Assembly (NCBI RefSeq): GCF_040436345.1
Contig: NC_133220.1
Coordinates: forward strand, 38,912,164 to 38,976,163
Reading direction: 5' to 3'
Length of the DNA stretch: 64,000 nt
Source of the DNA: Pagrus major
Lineage: Eukaryota > Chordata > Actinopteri > Spariformes > Sparidae
Positions 22,441 through 33,677 of this stretch are shown here, piece after piece; position 1 is the stretch's first letter; the number at the start of each line of letters is the position of its first letter. Under the pieces are notes generated by a model. It saw nothing but the letters and a program-made list of their open reading frames with translations. It ran no database searches and was not told the origin of the DNA. The position numbers were made by a program, and so were the translations under genes.

Positions 22441-24740
22441 AATGATTCTAAATCCCCTTCTTCAAAATTAGACTCCAGGTCTTCTTCCCATTTACATTTC
22501 ACTCTTAGCTAAGAGTAGGATATAAACCCCCTCACTCCCTGTTTACTACGCAGAAGTTTATCTAGAGGCTGCTCTTTTAATGGTTGAAGATGGCCACCCT
22601 GTTCGGAGATAACAAAGTGCCTAACCTGGAGGTATTTGGAAAAAATGGGTGTGGGGTAGTCCATACTGAGATGAGAGCTCTTCAAAAGTCTGAAGGGTTC
22701 CATCTTTGAACAAATTCCCATAAGCTGTAATACCTTTTGTAAACCATAGGTTTGTAATAATATCTCTAAGGGCTTTAGGTAAAGAGGGATTGGAGTGGAA
22801 AGGGGATTTGTCATAAATAGGTTGAATACAGCCCGTTTTCTTCCGAATTTGCTGCCATATCTTATAAGTATGGACAATAACTGGGTTTGTTGTTGTAACC
22901 AAAAGAGAGCTAAGCGAGCTGATATATGGAACTGATTCCAGTTTCAACTCTGTTAAAAGTGTTCTGTTCAATGTGTTTCCACTTAGGTGAATGGGCTTGC
23001 ACTGTTTGCCAGACCCATATTGATCTAATTTGTGCTGCCCAATAGAACAGCTCAAAATTGGGGACTTTCAGTCCACCTTTTTCTAGAGGGTTTTGCAATA
23101 TTGTCATCTTTATCCTGGGTGGTTTGTTTCTCCATATAAACTGTGTGACACAAAGGTTGAGTTGTTTAAAAAACTGCTTCGGGACCGGAATTGGTAACAT
23201 CTGGAAAACATACAAGTATTTTGGTAATACATTCATTTTTATGCAATTAATATGCCCAATTAAAGACAAAGGTAAATCATTCCATCTCTTACAGTCCTCT
23301 TTTGTCTTTTTTAGTAATGGTGTATAGTTAAGGGAGAATGAATTATGCTCTTCAACTGGAATTTTAAGTCCAAGATAGGTAATGTGATTAGGGCTCCATT
23401 GAAACATAGTGTCAGGAGGGTCAGCTTTAGCGTTCAGGGGCATGACAACACTTTTATTTATATTGATCTTATAGCCAGATATTTTACCATATTCTGTCAG
23501 TGTGTCCATAAGAGCTAGGATAGATTCATCTGGACTTGAGAAGTATACCAATATATCGTCCGCATATAGAGACAAAGTATGAGTACAGTCACCAATTTTT
23601 ATACCATGAATGGCTGGGTTAGACCTTATAGCTGTAGCTAGCGGTTCAATCGCAATAGCAAATAATAGAGGCGAAAGGCAACAGCCTTGTCTAGTGCTGC
23701 GTGATAGAACAAATCTGGCCGAAATGTCTTTGTTACTTTGTATTTGTGCTGTAGGGTGTTCGTGAAGCAGTTTGACCAAGTTGGTGAATTTGGGACCTAT
23801 GTTCATTCTTCCCATCGTCTCAAACAAGTACTGCCACTCTACATGGTCGAATGCCTTTTCTGCATCGAGTGATACTGCAACGCATGGGTTTTGGTCAGAC
23901 TTGGAGCTGTAAATAATGTTAAAGAAAAAAAAAAAAAAGCAAGGACTTTAGAAAAAAAATTATATTCACTGGGCAAGATTGAAATAGGCCTGTACGAGCT
24001 GCAGAGTCCCTGGTTTCAGTAATACAATAATCAGTGCCTGCTCCAGCAACTCTGGGAGTCTACCTGTTTCTATGGCATAATTGAACATTGAGAGCATGGG
24101 CTCTATCAGTTTGGGAATAAATGCTTTGAAAAATTCCATGGGAAATCCGTCACGACCTGGTGATTTTCCTGAGGCAAGTGAGGTCAAAGCTTTCATCACT
24201 TCCTCTTTCGTAATACTGCCTCTAGTATCTCCTTCTTATCATCAGATAGAGTAGGGAGAACGAGCTTATCCAAAAAATGCTGTATACTCACAGTGTTACA
24301 TCCTTGAGATGTATACAATGACTGGTAATAACTCAAGAAAGTCTCATTAACCTCTCTAGGATTACTAGTAAATGTGTCATCCTTTTGGATTATGTATATT
24401 GCCATGTTTGTCTCCTCTTTCTTTATCTGCCAAGCTAAAAGCTTCCCTGCCTTGTCTCCCTGTTCATAATATCTATGTTTCATTCTTTTTATAGCATTTT
24501 CTGTCTTATGTGTATTAAGCATGTTGTATTCCAGCTGTTTTTATTTCAGTTGTTGGAGAATGATATTGTCACATGACTGTATGTGTTGTCTTTCTAATTT
24601 CTTAATCTTATTTTCAAGATCTTGGATTTTGGTTATATACTTTTTGCGTTTACTTGAGGTGTAAGCTATTATTTGACCTCTGAGGTACGCTTTCATAGCA
24701 TCCCATACAATGTTAGGGTTTGCAGTGTTTTGAGTTATAT
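22441..24740 (-). pseudogene. L1 ORF2 reverse transcriptase region
   Basis: From the 5' side the segments are the linker KIQDLENKIKKLERQ, then KSPGRDGFPMEFFKAF (an RT-0/1 motif), a deletion with an A-run near 23,930, then CVAVSLDAEKAFDHVEW with the first catalytic Asp. STRQGCCLSPLLFAIAIEPL and the catalytic box LYADDILVYF follow, and thumb sequence ends in WEEDLESNFEEG. Several frame changes (near 22,620, 22,880, 24,200 and 24,540) make it non-functional. The 60-odd residues normally between the PGT region and the FDHVEW motif are missing. Confidence 0.8.
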
Positions 24741-25129
24741 TTAATAGTGGTGTCACGATTCTCCAAATCCTCGATTCGATTCAATTTTCGATTCTAAGGT
24801 CACGATTCACTTTGATTCTTGATTTTTACTTTTTTTTTTTTAAAGCACAGGTTGCTATGCCATTTTTAGACTAGACTTTTATGCAATATAATATCTGACC
24901 TTTGTTAGCAATGAACCACACTACATTGTCAAATTTAAAACACTTAAACTTAAACAAAATAACCTGCCATCTAGTTTCTCTTTTGTAACTGCAGTCTTCT
25001 TCACAGAAGATGACATTCAAGTTCACAACAAAACAAACAAAAAAATAAATCAGCCATGTCCATAGTCTTCTCTGAACAATTAAGTGTCTTAACAAACTAT
25101 TTCCCAACAGTTGGACACAAGGTGCGTAA

Positions 25130-25714
25130 AGCGGGAATTATGGTTCTGCGTCGATTGTGCGCCTAGGCGTCGGCGAACATGATCGCCGTGATTTTTCATT
25201 TATAGTAGTGCGGCGGTGTCTATGCATCGCGTGGTAATTCACCGCCACAACGCTAGGGGGCGCTGAGTAACGAAACCGCATGAATTCGTACCTGGAGTGT
25301 TTACTTTCCGGTTACGCCAGAAGCGGGGAGTGAACACGCCTGGTCTCTGGTAAACAGTACATTGAACAATGGCGACTGAGCGAGAGAGGATACTTTTGGA
25401 GCTGGAGCTGATCGATATTGAAGAACAAATGCTTCTAGTGCAAATGTTAAATACCAAACGAAGGAGAAGACGTGTGAGGAGGTGGTCTGTACGTCCTTTG
25501 AACGCTGCGACCCGGAAATGATGTAACGCGGACCAATCACAGCCCTCGAGGTCCGCGTCGCATGTCCCTGCTGTCTGCGCCGTTTCGACGCGTAGTTAGG
25601 ATTTTTGGGAGGCGCGCGTCAAGTGACGCAGATGTTCGGCGTAGGGGTCTGCGTCGACGGCGTAGCTACGGCGTAGGTACGCCGTCGACCTGACGCAGAA
25701 CCATAAATCCCGCT
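25130..25714 (+). mobile_element. PIF/Harbinger element nested in the 24.7-kb transposon
   Basis: Termini AGCGGGAATTATGGTTCTGC (left) and AGCGGGATTTATGGTTCTGC (right, read inward) match at 19 of 20 bases. TAA flanks both sides (25,127-25,129 and 25,715-25,717), the classic 3-bp duplication of PIF/Harbinger. Next to each end lie GC-rich short inverted motifs (GGCGTAG, GACGGCG). The 585-bp copy carries only the first 50 codons of a transposase-like protein, so it is a deletion derivative. Confidence 0.88.
25369..25521 (+). pseudogene. N-terminal stub of Harbinger transposase
   Basis: Fifty codons begin MATERERILLELELIDIEEQ and reach RRRRRVRRWSVRPLN, the arginine-rich WVRPLN-type phrase that precedes the catalytic domain in fish Harbinger transposases. 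A TGA follows after AATRK at 25,519-25,521, and the catalytic domain is deleted. It cannot act as a transposase. Whether the stub is made as a peptide is unknown. Confidence 0.6.
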
Positions 25715-26252
25715 TAAGGTGTGAGTGGGCGAGCGAGAGTGAGGGAGCGTGCGTACGTGCGGACAGTGAATGAATGGGAGAGGAAGGAGAAGCGAAAGGA
25801 GTAGCAGTAGTAGCGACAGCAATAAAGTGAACAATATAGTGCAGCTGCAGTTTGGCTGTGAATAAAGACGACGGCTCCTCGAGATACAGCAAAGCTCCCC
25901 GGTATTATTTCCCGACCAGCTTAACACGTGAATGGGGGTTCACCCCGAAGGTAAACATAAACTTCATCCCTGGAGGAAATCATCTCCCCTGTGCTTCCCT
26001 ACCACGGTCCAGGAGCCGAACAGGAATGGTGTAACACCATGCTATCGTTTGACTGGCTGTAGCTAATAGCTACTGGCTTAGCTAGTAGCTAAGTTAGAGG
26101 AGGTTGACTCGCAGCACTTCAACACATGTGTGTTTTTTTCCCCTTGGCAAGCCGACCGGACGTGACATGGGGCCTTGGCAGCATGATGATTCCATTTTTT
26201 TATTTGAAGTTCGAGATTGTGATTTTGATTGAAAATCGAAATCGTGACACCC

Positions 26253-26985
26253 TTAATACTCAAGAAAGAGTCAATTTCCCTGCTAATCATATTCACAAAT
26301 TCTGAATTGTTAAGTAAGTGTGAGGTAAATCTCCATCTGTTACACCTGATAATTGGTGTGGATGCAGGTATAGTTACTAACAAAGAAGCGTGGTCTGACA
26401 AGGTCCTAGCCAAGTACTCACAAGAAGTGACTTGGTGTATCTTAGAGGAGGGCATCAAAAATAAATCTATACGGGTATAACTATTGTGGACAGGAGAATA
26501 AAATGAGTATTCTCTAGTATCTTTATTTAGTGTATGCCAAATGTCTACGAGCCCCATTCCTAGCATCTCTTCTTTTAAATATATAGCACTCTGTGTTAGA
26601 GAGCTGGTTTTCTGAGAAGACCGATCAAAGATTGGATCCAAAACTAAATTGAAGTCTCCTCCCATGTAGACCTCTGTGTGTAGGTCAGATAAGGTAAAGA
26701 ACAGTTTCTCAAAAAATTGAGGATTATCTGTGTTAGGCCCATAAACATTAACCAGTGTTATGGGTTCCAAGTGTAATAACCCTTGCACTATCACAAATCT
26801 TCCGAAAGGGTCCTTAATGACTGAATTCACCTGAAATGGGACATTTCTATGAAGTAGTATGGCCACTCCTCTAGCCTGAGATGTATATGATGAGAAAAAT
26901 ATGTGACTATAACCCCCTTGTTTCAGTTTAACGTGTTCATTTTCTGTCAAATGTGTTTCCTGCAGTAAGTCTGCAACGCTGTCAT
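26253..26985 (-). pseudogene. L1 endonuclease domain
   Basis: The open frame begins inside the domain at LLQETHLTENEHVKL and holds the endonuclease motifs ARGVAILLHRNVPF, LVNVYGPNTDN, VYMGGDFNLVLDP (metal-site Asp/Asn), RIDLFLMP and LSDHASLLVTI (Asp-His pair). It ends at the insertion site after SEFVNMISREIDSFLSI. The first ~40 residues of the usual domain, including the N-W-N-G start, are missing by 5' truncation. Within the remaining part the active-site residues look conserved. Confidence 0.8.
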
Positions 26986-26997
26986 TGAGTTACTCAC

Positions 26998-27128
26998 TTA
27001 TGTTTCGTCTCTCCTGTATCAGAGCAAAACCAGATGGTAATACGGAGAGAAGTGGGAATACATTGTTAAATTTGACATACAGGCTTGCACAATCAGTGAT
27101 TGTCATTTTGCCATCTGCTAATGTAATC
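26998..27128 (-). other. Orphan internal exon, minus strand
   Basis: A 131-base open stretch lies between a good acceptor (TTACATTGCAG) and a good donor (GTGAGT). It reads LADGKMTITDCASLYVKF, then NNVFPLLSVLP. Codon-like composition and both splice signals suggest a real exon of a larger gene, but I do not recognise the family and find no neighbouring exon. The LINE truncation point lies about 10 bases from its donor, so the rest of the gene may have been displaced. Confidence 0.4.
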
Positions 27129-27258
27129 CTGCAATGTAAATGAAATACATTTCAAAATGTATCAAAATTAAAACAAATAGAATATAGGACCTGTAGGAGA
27201 CTATTTTCATTTCTGTAATATTTTCCGCTCCCTTTTCTTGTTTTTTGTCCTTTTTCAG

Positions 27259-27478
27259 TATTGATGCCTCCAGAGAAGACGGTTCATTTGGGCGTTTAGT
27301 TAAAGATAAACACAGACATCCAAAATGTAAGATGAAAAAAATTGACGTGGAAGGAACACCACACTTATGTCTTTTTGCTCTAAAAGACATGAAGGAAGGT
27401 GAAGAAATTACATATGACTATGGAGAAGAGCACAGCACAGTGTTTAAGTGTGTAGGGTTTAATATTGTCTCCGAATAA
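27259..27478 (+). pseudogene. SET domain exon, KMT5A-like
   Basis: After a TTTTTCAG acceptor the exon reads IDASREDGSFGRLVKDKH, then KCKMKKIDVEGTPHLCLFAL and DMKEGEEITYDYG. This is the C-terminal half of a SET methyltransferase fold. R-L-x-x-D/N-H and G-E-E-I-T-Y-D-Y-G are the S-adenosylmethionine and lysine-binding segments. The phrasing is closest to KMT5A (SETD8), which methylates histone H4 Lys20, and fish carry many KMT5A-like copies. Asn of the usual NH box reads Asp (KDKH). The exon entry phase (2) fits a preceding Cys codon, but the upstream SET exons were not found. It runs on to a stop at 27,476-27,478. Confidence 0.7.
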
Positions 27479-27555
27479 CATGGTGGTTGAACGTAGTGTC
27501 ATTTGAAAAATAAATTAAATCTAATTAATCTATGTATGAATGCTTTCACAAATTT

Positions 27556-27637
27556 GGGACATTTAGGACAGATCTGAGCTTTAATAGACATTTTCTTTGG
27601 GCAGAAATATTGCTCTAATCGGGGACATTCACGACGT
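27556..27637 (+). repeat. 82-bp direct repeat, copy 1
   Basis: The unit begins GGGACATTTAGGA and ends GGGGACATTCACGACGT. A second copy lies at 28,032-28,113 with about 90% identity by eye. The second copy continues to CCCC, forming the interrupted palindrome GGGGAC-GTCCCC. The two copies flank the exon at 27,744-27,851. Confidence 0.8.
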
Positions 27638-27743
27638 TGAATGTTGAAATGTATTACTCTAATTGAATATTATTGAGTGTTTACATCAAATTGACCAATT
27701 GCTTAACATATTTTTGATTATTTCTTCCATCAAATCATTGCAG

Positions 27744-29270
27744 AGGACCACAACCACAAGGGATGTTCCTCCTGTCACAGGCTCCCACCATGCTGTCGTG
27801 ACAGAGACGGAGATAACTGACGCTCCCTGTCCACAGGACACTTATCAACAGGTATGTTCATAGTTGATGTTAACTTCTTTTAACTTCTGGAGTCTCTGTG
27901 AGTCTTCTTTTAATGCTGTTGTTATCTTTAAGCAAGTAAATGCAAAATGTAAGGTCATTATGAGGGAAATCTATTGTGAATCAGGCCAGCCAAACAGTTT
28001 AATCTACTGCACCCATAAGGCAGATGATTAAGGGACATTTAGGATAGATCTGAACTTTAATAGACATTTTCCTTGGCAAGAAATATTGCTCTAATCGGGG
28101 ACATTCACGACGTCCCCACAGTGCACTTTTACTCTGGTGTATGAGTGCAAACTTTGTGTGAGGTTTCTGATGACCTGGAGACAACTGGTCCCCATAAATG
28201 ATGACAACGTGGTGTGTGAAATGTCCCCACTAAGCTTCTTGTTATGAAGGTGTGTGACAACACACAATAGCTGAAGTAATTGTAGGAAAAAATACAGTAG
28301 AATTGGGTGTTTGTTTTCCTCTGAAGTCTGGTGTGTAGGCATGGTTGTCCTTAAGTCCTTGCAAGTTGATTTTCAAATGAAATGAACTGATACTAATTGC
28401 TGCCTTAAAAGAAGGAAACCAATCAAAAAACTGATGGATGATTTAGAAAATGCTCAACAGGACTGGAAAGTACTCAGTTTGCCATTTGCCGTAACTTTAC
28501 CCATGCAAAACCTCCAGTATGGTTCTTAAAACTGACTATAACCATGCCCTGACCAAATTACAATTTGGATAATTAGAAGTGACAATTTCCCATATTTTCT
28601 GTTCTGTGGTTTATTGTGCTTTATATTCTCTGGGCTGTTGGGAAAAACAAGTGTTAACTGATTTGAAAAAATGATCTGTCAGATGGTCTTGGAAAAGATA
28701 AACTGGCCAACACAGGATGAGGATGAAGACAGTGATGTCTCTTTGGAGGATACATGTAGGATCACAGGATTCCTTTGGACATTTATTGAGAACGGTAAAT
28801 ATGTACTTTTAACAGTTTCTCAGGTTATTTAACTGAAAGTCTGTATTGGGTGCAAATAAATGAATGTTGGTCAAAAACACAAGGCTTTGCTTCCTCTACT
28901 TTTTTTATTACCTGTGGATTATCAGCTACATGAATAACCCAAAGCACAAATTGAGTAAAAGTACGTTCTTTTTTCAACTTCATTTATGATTGATGATACA
29001 AAATCATTTCAGGCAATAAAATAAATGTTGACTTTATTCTCTATTTTGGTAGCATCTCCAAGCGTCCTTAGGAAACTCCTGCAGTTCTGGATAGGGTGGA
29101 ATGTGCTGCCCAGACACTTGGATGTTAAAGTGGTGGAGAGCAACTTCCCCAGTTCTTCCACCTGCTTCCACCTGCTTAAACTTCCAGGACATTACAAAGA
29201 GTACTCTAACTTTGAAAGAGACATTCTTGCTGCTATTTGTAGCACTGACACTGGGTTTGGAATGGTCTAA
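27744..29270 (+). pseudogene. HECT-like E3 ligase C-terminal gene, three exons visible
   Basis: Three exons join in frame: 27,744-27,851 (Thr/Pro-rich linker, VPPVTGSHHAVVTETE), 28,683-28,794 (acidic DEDEDSDVSLED, then FLWTFIEN) and 29,053-29,270. The last reads LRKLLQFWIGWNVLPRH and FPSSSTCFHLLKLPGHYKEY, ending TDTGFGMV-stop. This matches the HECT C-lobe of the G2E3-like family expanded in fish. The Cys in SSTC occupies the thioester position that carries ubiquitin. Donors (GTATGT, GTAAAT) and acceptors are good and phases agree. The N-lobe and the rest of the HECT domain are absent, so this is a fragment or a highly reduced protein. It converges on the minus-strand integrase gene. Confidence 0.6.
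28032..28113 (+). repeat. 82-bp direct repeat, copy 2
   Basis: Second copy of the unit at 27,556-27,637, with GGGACATTTAGGATAGATC at its start and the same GGGGACATTCACGACGT end. Confidence 0.8.
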
Positions 29271-30020
29271 GGACACATCAATATATCACTGTACACCTTA
29301 GTGTACATTTGTTGTCTTGCTTGGCCAGCAACAAAATTTGGATTGCAGCATAAAAGCATTTGAAAGAGTGATACCAACTAGTGCCTAGTTCTGCCAGCGT
29401 GTGTAACACTGGTGCAGTAAAAAGGTCTGCATGCTTGTGATGTGGTGAAGCATTTTTGTTATTTGTTTCATGTCTATACCATTGTCTTTTAGGTTTAATC
29501 TCACTGTTCACAATTCTTTTAAAGCTCAGGAGACTGTTACAGAGACAAATTGAGTTGTTGCTGTTCTTTATTTGTGGTATTGTTCTGAAACAGGATGCAT
29601 GTTGCAGTTTCTCGAGCCTTCTGATTCAGAGACTGTAAGTCTCCAATCACATGTGAAATGAATACTTCAAAACAAGTTATCTTGATAACTACAGGACAGT
29701 TTCTCGTACAAGGCTCTGTTACATAACCATAATGTTTTTCAATGTTTAAACTTAATGGTTAAAAACAAATTCATTAATAGTAATAGACATAAATTGCTTA
29801 TTGCAAAAAGTGTTTGTTTGCAGTCATATTGTACAATGCAGCAAGTTGTATACATCTGGTGTAAAATAAAAATGCTGTCATTACCATTCTTTTTACAGAA
29901 AAACATTTTAGACACTTGAAACAAAGATGTGTTTGACAAATAAGAATGCGATTCAACACAGATATCAGAACTGCTAAACCACAATACCGGCTTCTTTATC
30001 AGAACTTGAGCAATATGGAT
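29271..30020. other. Intergenic space between convergent genes
   Basis: Probable 3' flanks of the HECT-like gene (plus) and the integrase gene (minus). No exon or repeat terminus is recognised. The region is AT-rich. Confidence 0.35.
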
Positions 30021-30237
30021 TTACTGGAGCATTTCTGATAATAAGCTCACACTTTGTACATAAACATCTAACACATTGGACAGAGGGCCATCAGGGTCTG
30101 GTAGACTTCCAACTTCCTGGTCAGTCAGTGAGCGCTGCAGCTGAACTTCAGGGACCACAACACCAGGCTGACGGTGACCACATGGTCCAGTCCAGTCAAC
30201 TCCAAACTCCATGTCAACCTGCAATTGCAAACTTAAA

Positions 30238-31230
30238 CTTTATTTATTTATATAGCACCTTTCATACATATAAAATGCAACACAAAGTGCTTTACAAGTT
30301 AAAAGCACACACACACACACACAAACGCACACACACATACGCACAAGTACACGCACCTACTCACTCACTTAGGCATGCACACACAGCTGCAAACATATAC
30401 TCGTTAAGATATGATATGATATGGCTGGGCACTGAGGATCCAGGTGAGGAAAGCATCGTTGGGGAGCCATCCACGCTGGGAAGTCATGTAGATCCATGGC
30501 CACAAGGGGGCACCGCCACAGGAACCACCCAACCAGGACAGACAGAGGAGCCCACACCACGGCTGTGGAGATGGCCGTGGTTCAGTGCCACCCCATCCAT
30601 CCAGGCCAGGACAGCCCCCAGGGCAGCACCCCCATAGGCGGATCAAACTACTCCCAGCGTGGAGGGCCCCCCGTGAGGAAAACACTGGAGCTAGAAGATA
30701 AAAAGAAAACAGGATAAAATCAACATTAAAAGAAGTTAAAAGTAGTTAAAAATATTAAGAAAGAGACTAAAAGAAAAAAGCTAAGATACCATTCTTAAAG
30801 CTGTATCTAAAAGTTCCTAAAAAAACAACCTAAGATCTGAGTAAAACACCATAAATGACTAGTTTAAAGGAGTTTAGAAGAAGGATAAGAAGAAATCAAT
30901 TAAAAGCCAAGTTAAAAAGGTGTGTCTTGAGCCTGCTTTTAAAAACATCAACAGTCTCTGTGGCCCTGAGGCTCTCCGGCAGGCACAGACGCGGGCCGTA
31001 GTGATAAAAGGATGCCTCACCGTGGGTTTTTGTCCGAACACTTGGGATGACTAAAAGGTTGGAGCCGGAGGACCTCAGGGTCCGCGAGGGTTGGTAATGT
31101 AAAAGCAGTCAGATAGATAAGAAGGCCCAAGACTGTTAAGACACTTAAAAACTAATAAAAGAACCTTAAAATCGATCAATGCAAGAGCTGAGGTTAAAGG
31201 GTAGGATAAAGAGTCAATCAAAATCAAAGT
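30238..31230 (-). mobile_element. L2-type LINE fragment in the last intron of the integrase gene
   Basis: The 3' end (left) starts with the TTTATTTATATAGCACC type tail used by fish L2-like LINEs, followed by a CA-rich stretch at 30,306-30,380. At about 31,080-31,190 the minus strand encodes LLVFKCLNSLGPSYLSDC, the conserved C-terminal phrase of L2 ORF2, followed by NPRGP. The rest of the C-terminus is frame-broken. The copy is 5' truncated. Confidence 0.7.
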
Positions 31231-33677
31231 CTTAAAGATTTTTATGGTAAATATGTCTACAGAACTGTAAGCCATATTCATTCATTTTACAGAACCTAGT
31301 TTGAAATATCACTTGTTTATCATCTGGGATTCTGTAATATATGCCCCAAAAACAGCTATGGCATCAGAAAGAGCTTGACTACAATTTCCAAGAGCCAATA
31401 CATTAATTTTGAGAGCTAAGATGTATAATTTTCTCTCTAAATCACTGCTCCTTGTTTGACCACAACATTGTAGCAATACCTTATTGTGTTGAAAGTGCCA
31501 ATGATAGGCAGTATAAATCCATCACATTTAGTTCCTGAACAACAGGCCACTATTAGTTACATTTTGCTACTGATACATGCATTTTATAATGGACATAAAG
31601 TGGAGATAATGTTGACAATATCCCATGTAGGAAATTAAAAGTTAAAGTAAAACAGAATTACTGAATAAATTCAAACCTGTATGGGGCCCTGCTGCGCCTC
31701 ATGCTCATGGCGAGTCCACAGTTGCAGCGGTGACTGGTTGCCCTCAGTCCGTAGTCTGTGGCAGTTCCAGCCACGCTGGAAAAACTGAAGGTGCTTCTGT
31801 ATGTGGGGCACAAAGCACCAGTGCAGAGCATAGAGATGCATTTCATTGTCAGGATTGAAAAGGCCTTCTCTCTCAAGGTTGGTAAAGATGGTGTAGAAGA
31901 GATCAAGCACTCCCACATAAACGTCTCTCCAGAGCCTTTTGATTCTGATGGGTATAAAGGAAAAACTATTTAATCTACCTACAATTAACAGAAACACAAC
32001 ATACAGGGAAAATACCTTTACCTAATACTTTTACCTACTGTTGGTGTATGACAACACTCCCATCAATTCAATATTCAGTCTAAATAACAGTTAATGACAA
32101 AGTTTAATTTTAATCTCTTAAAGGATAAGTTGATTTTTTTCAAGTTTGTCTTCAAACAATGCTCACATGCCCACATGTATGATGAAAGTGTTTTTGGTCG
32201 CTGTGGTTGTTCCTCTGTCCATCTGTACTGGCTGTGGAAAATCTAATGCTAACCATTCTATTGTAAGTGATGGGTGGCCTTGTTCTGTGACTGCTGAAGC
32301 CTCATATTAGCTTCAGAATGAAGTTCAGCTGAACTACAGAATGAGGACTGTAGATTTGTCATCACTTACATTGGAATCACACTAGAATAGTAATCTTCTC
32401 CTGGTCAGTATAGTTTACAGAGAGACAATTAGAGAACAACTCTTTCAATATTTACACTAACGTTAATGTTGAAAAGCTCATAATCTGCTGCCACAAAGCT
32501 TGATTGTACTAAGATAGACTTGAAGAGACAGGTTAAGTCAGTTTATATTGCCATCTTTTACAAAGTGTTATCTTGATAAATGTTTGAATGGAAGATTATG
32601 TTACCTTTGGTTATGGACGCTCCTACCAGCAATCTGTGAATTGCTGTTCAGTCCTCTATTAGCCACCATGTAGCGTGCAACATCAACATTTTCCCCACCT
32701 TTATCTGACCTCACACGTGATGGCACACCATAGACATTGACAGCTTCCAGAAAGCTTTTTAGGACTGTTGCTTCACGATTGTTGGTGGCAGCACTCAAGT
32801 ATACAATCAAACAACTAAAGCCGTCAATACCACCATGCACAACAATACGCCATCTGAAATAGATATGTATGAGAACAGATTAAGATCAGTACCACTACCT
32901 GCATCATGCATCTCTGTATGTGCAAGTTTAGGCCAGATTTACACAGAGCATACTGTATAGGCCTATTTGAACAGAACTTCTCTATCTGAAATCTTTAACA
33001 CACAAACATAAATAAAAATCCTGATATACTTCTAGGTCAACATTTCTTTGTATTTAATTCCAGCTCACAAAATTTACACCCACACCCACACACGACAAAG
33101 TGAATTTATACAAAGTTCTGGTGAGTATTTTGATTAAAAATAGCCTTTGAGGCCAGCTGCATGTTGTAGAGTTTTTAGTCTTTGGTCACTGACATTTTCT
33201 GTTTTAAGCACTGTACTCCAGCATATTAGATTTCAAAGAAGACAATGGCTGAGGTTAAAATTTTGAGTGCAACTTTAATTTGGTAGCCCCTAACCCAATA
33301 TTGACATCAATACTGCATGCACAGTGTGGGAGCCGTAGCCATTGTAGCCCCTGTCAGACTGTATATACACAGATTACAATTTCGACATTGTACAATCTAC
33401 AGTAGAGTACTGTGCCAAAAACAGAAGGTTTATCACAGTTTCTAACTGACCTGTTTGGACCACTTTAAAAAGCCACCCCACCTAAAAGTTCAAAGAACCA
33501 ACCAGCATTACTCTTAATTTTAATGCTGGTAGAAGTCAGTAAAACTGATTTGCATGCAAAAGAACGTTGATGGATTAAATAATTTGATCCATCCACCATT
33601 GATAAATCCCAGTCTGGCTTGCAGTGACACTGGTAGGTTAATTAAAATTGTAGATGGGCTTTTGTGACTGCTCTGTA

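Larger units (their letters stand above)
24747..26252. mobile_element. DNA transposon with GTGTCACGATT termini, 6-bp target duplication
   Basis: The left end is GTGGTGTCACGATTCTCC. The right end read inward is GGGTGTCACGATTTCGATTTTC. The element is flanked by TTAATA at 24,741-24,746 and 26,253-26,258. Removing it together with one TTAATA restores the L1 frame exactly (FLSI joined to NITQNT), which proves the borders. The interior is non-coding apart from a nested PIF/Harbinger element. The six-base duplication is unusual: hAT usually gives 8 and PIF 3. I leave the superfamily open. Confidence 0.85.
21029..26990 (-). mobile_element. L1/Tx1-type LINE with two nested insertions
   Basis: On the minus strand the order is endonuclease (26,985 down to 26,253), a linker and reverse transcriptase (24,740 to 22,441), then a cysteine-rich C-terminus (21,336 to 21,029). 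Two DNA elements, at 24,747-26,252 and 21,337-22,440, split it. The 5' end is truncated near 26,990, since the endonuclease begins mid-domain at LLQETHLTENEH. The 3' end stops at the hAT terminus at 21,030. A mono-adenine run and an internal deletion lie near 23,920-23,990. Confidence 0.85.

Noticed and set aside
30128..30717. Plus-strand frames of 169 and 73 codons near 30.1-30.7 kb
   Set aside because: They overlap the antisense of the integrase last exon and the L2 3' region with its CA tract. No domain or conserved start.
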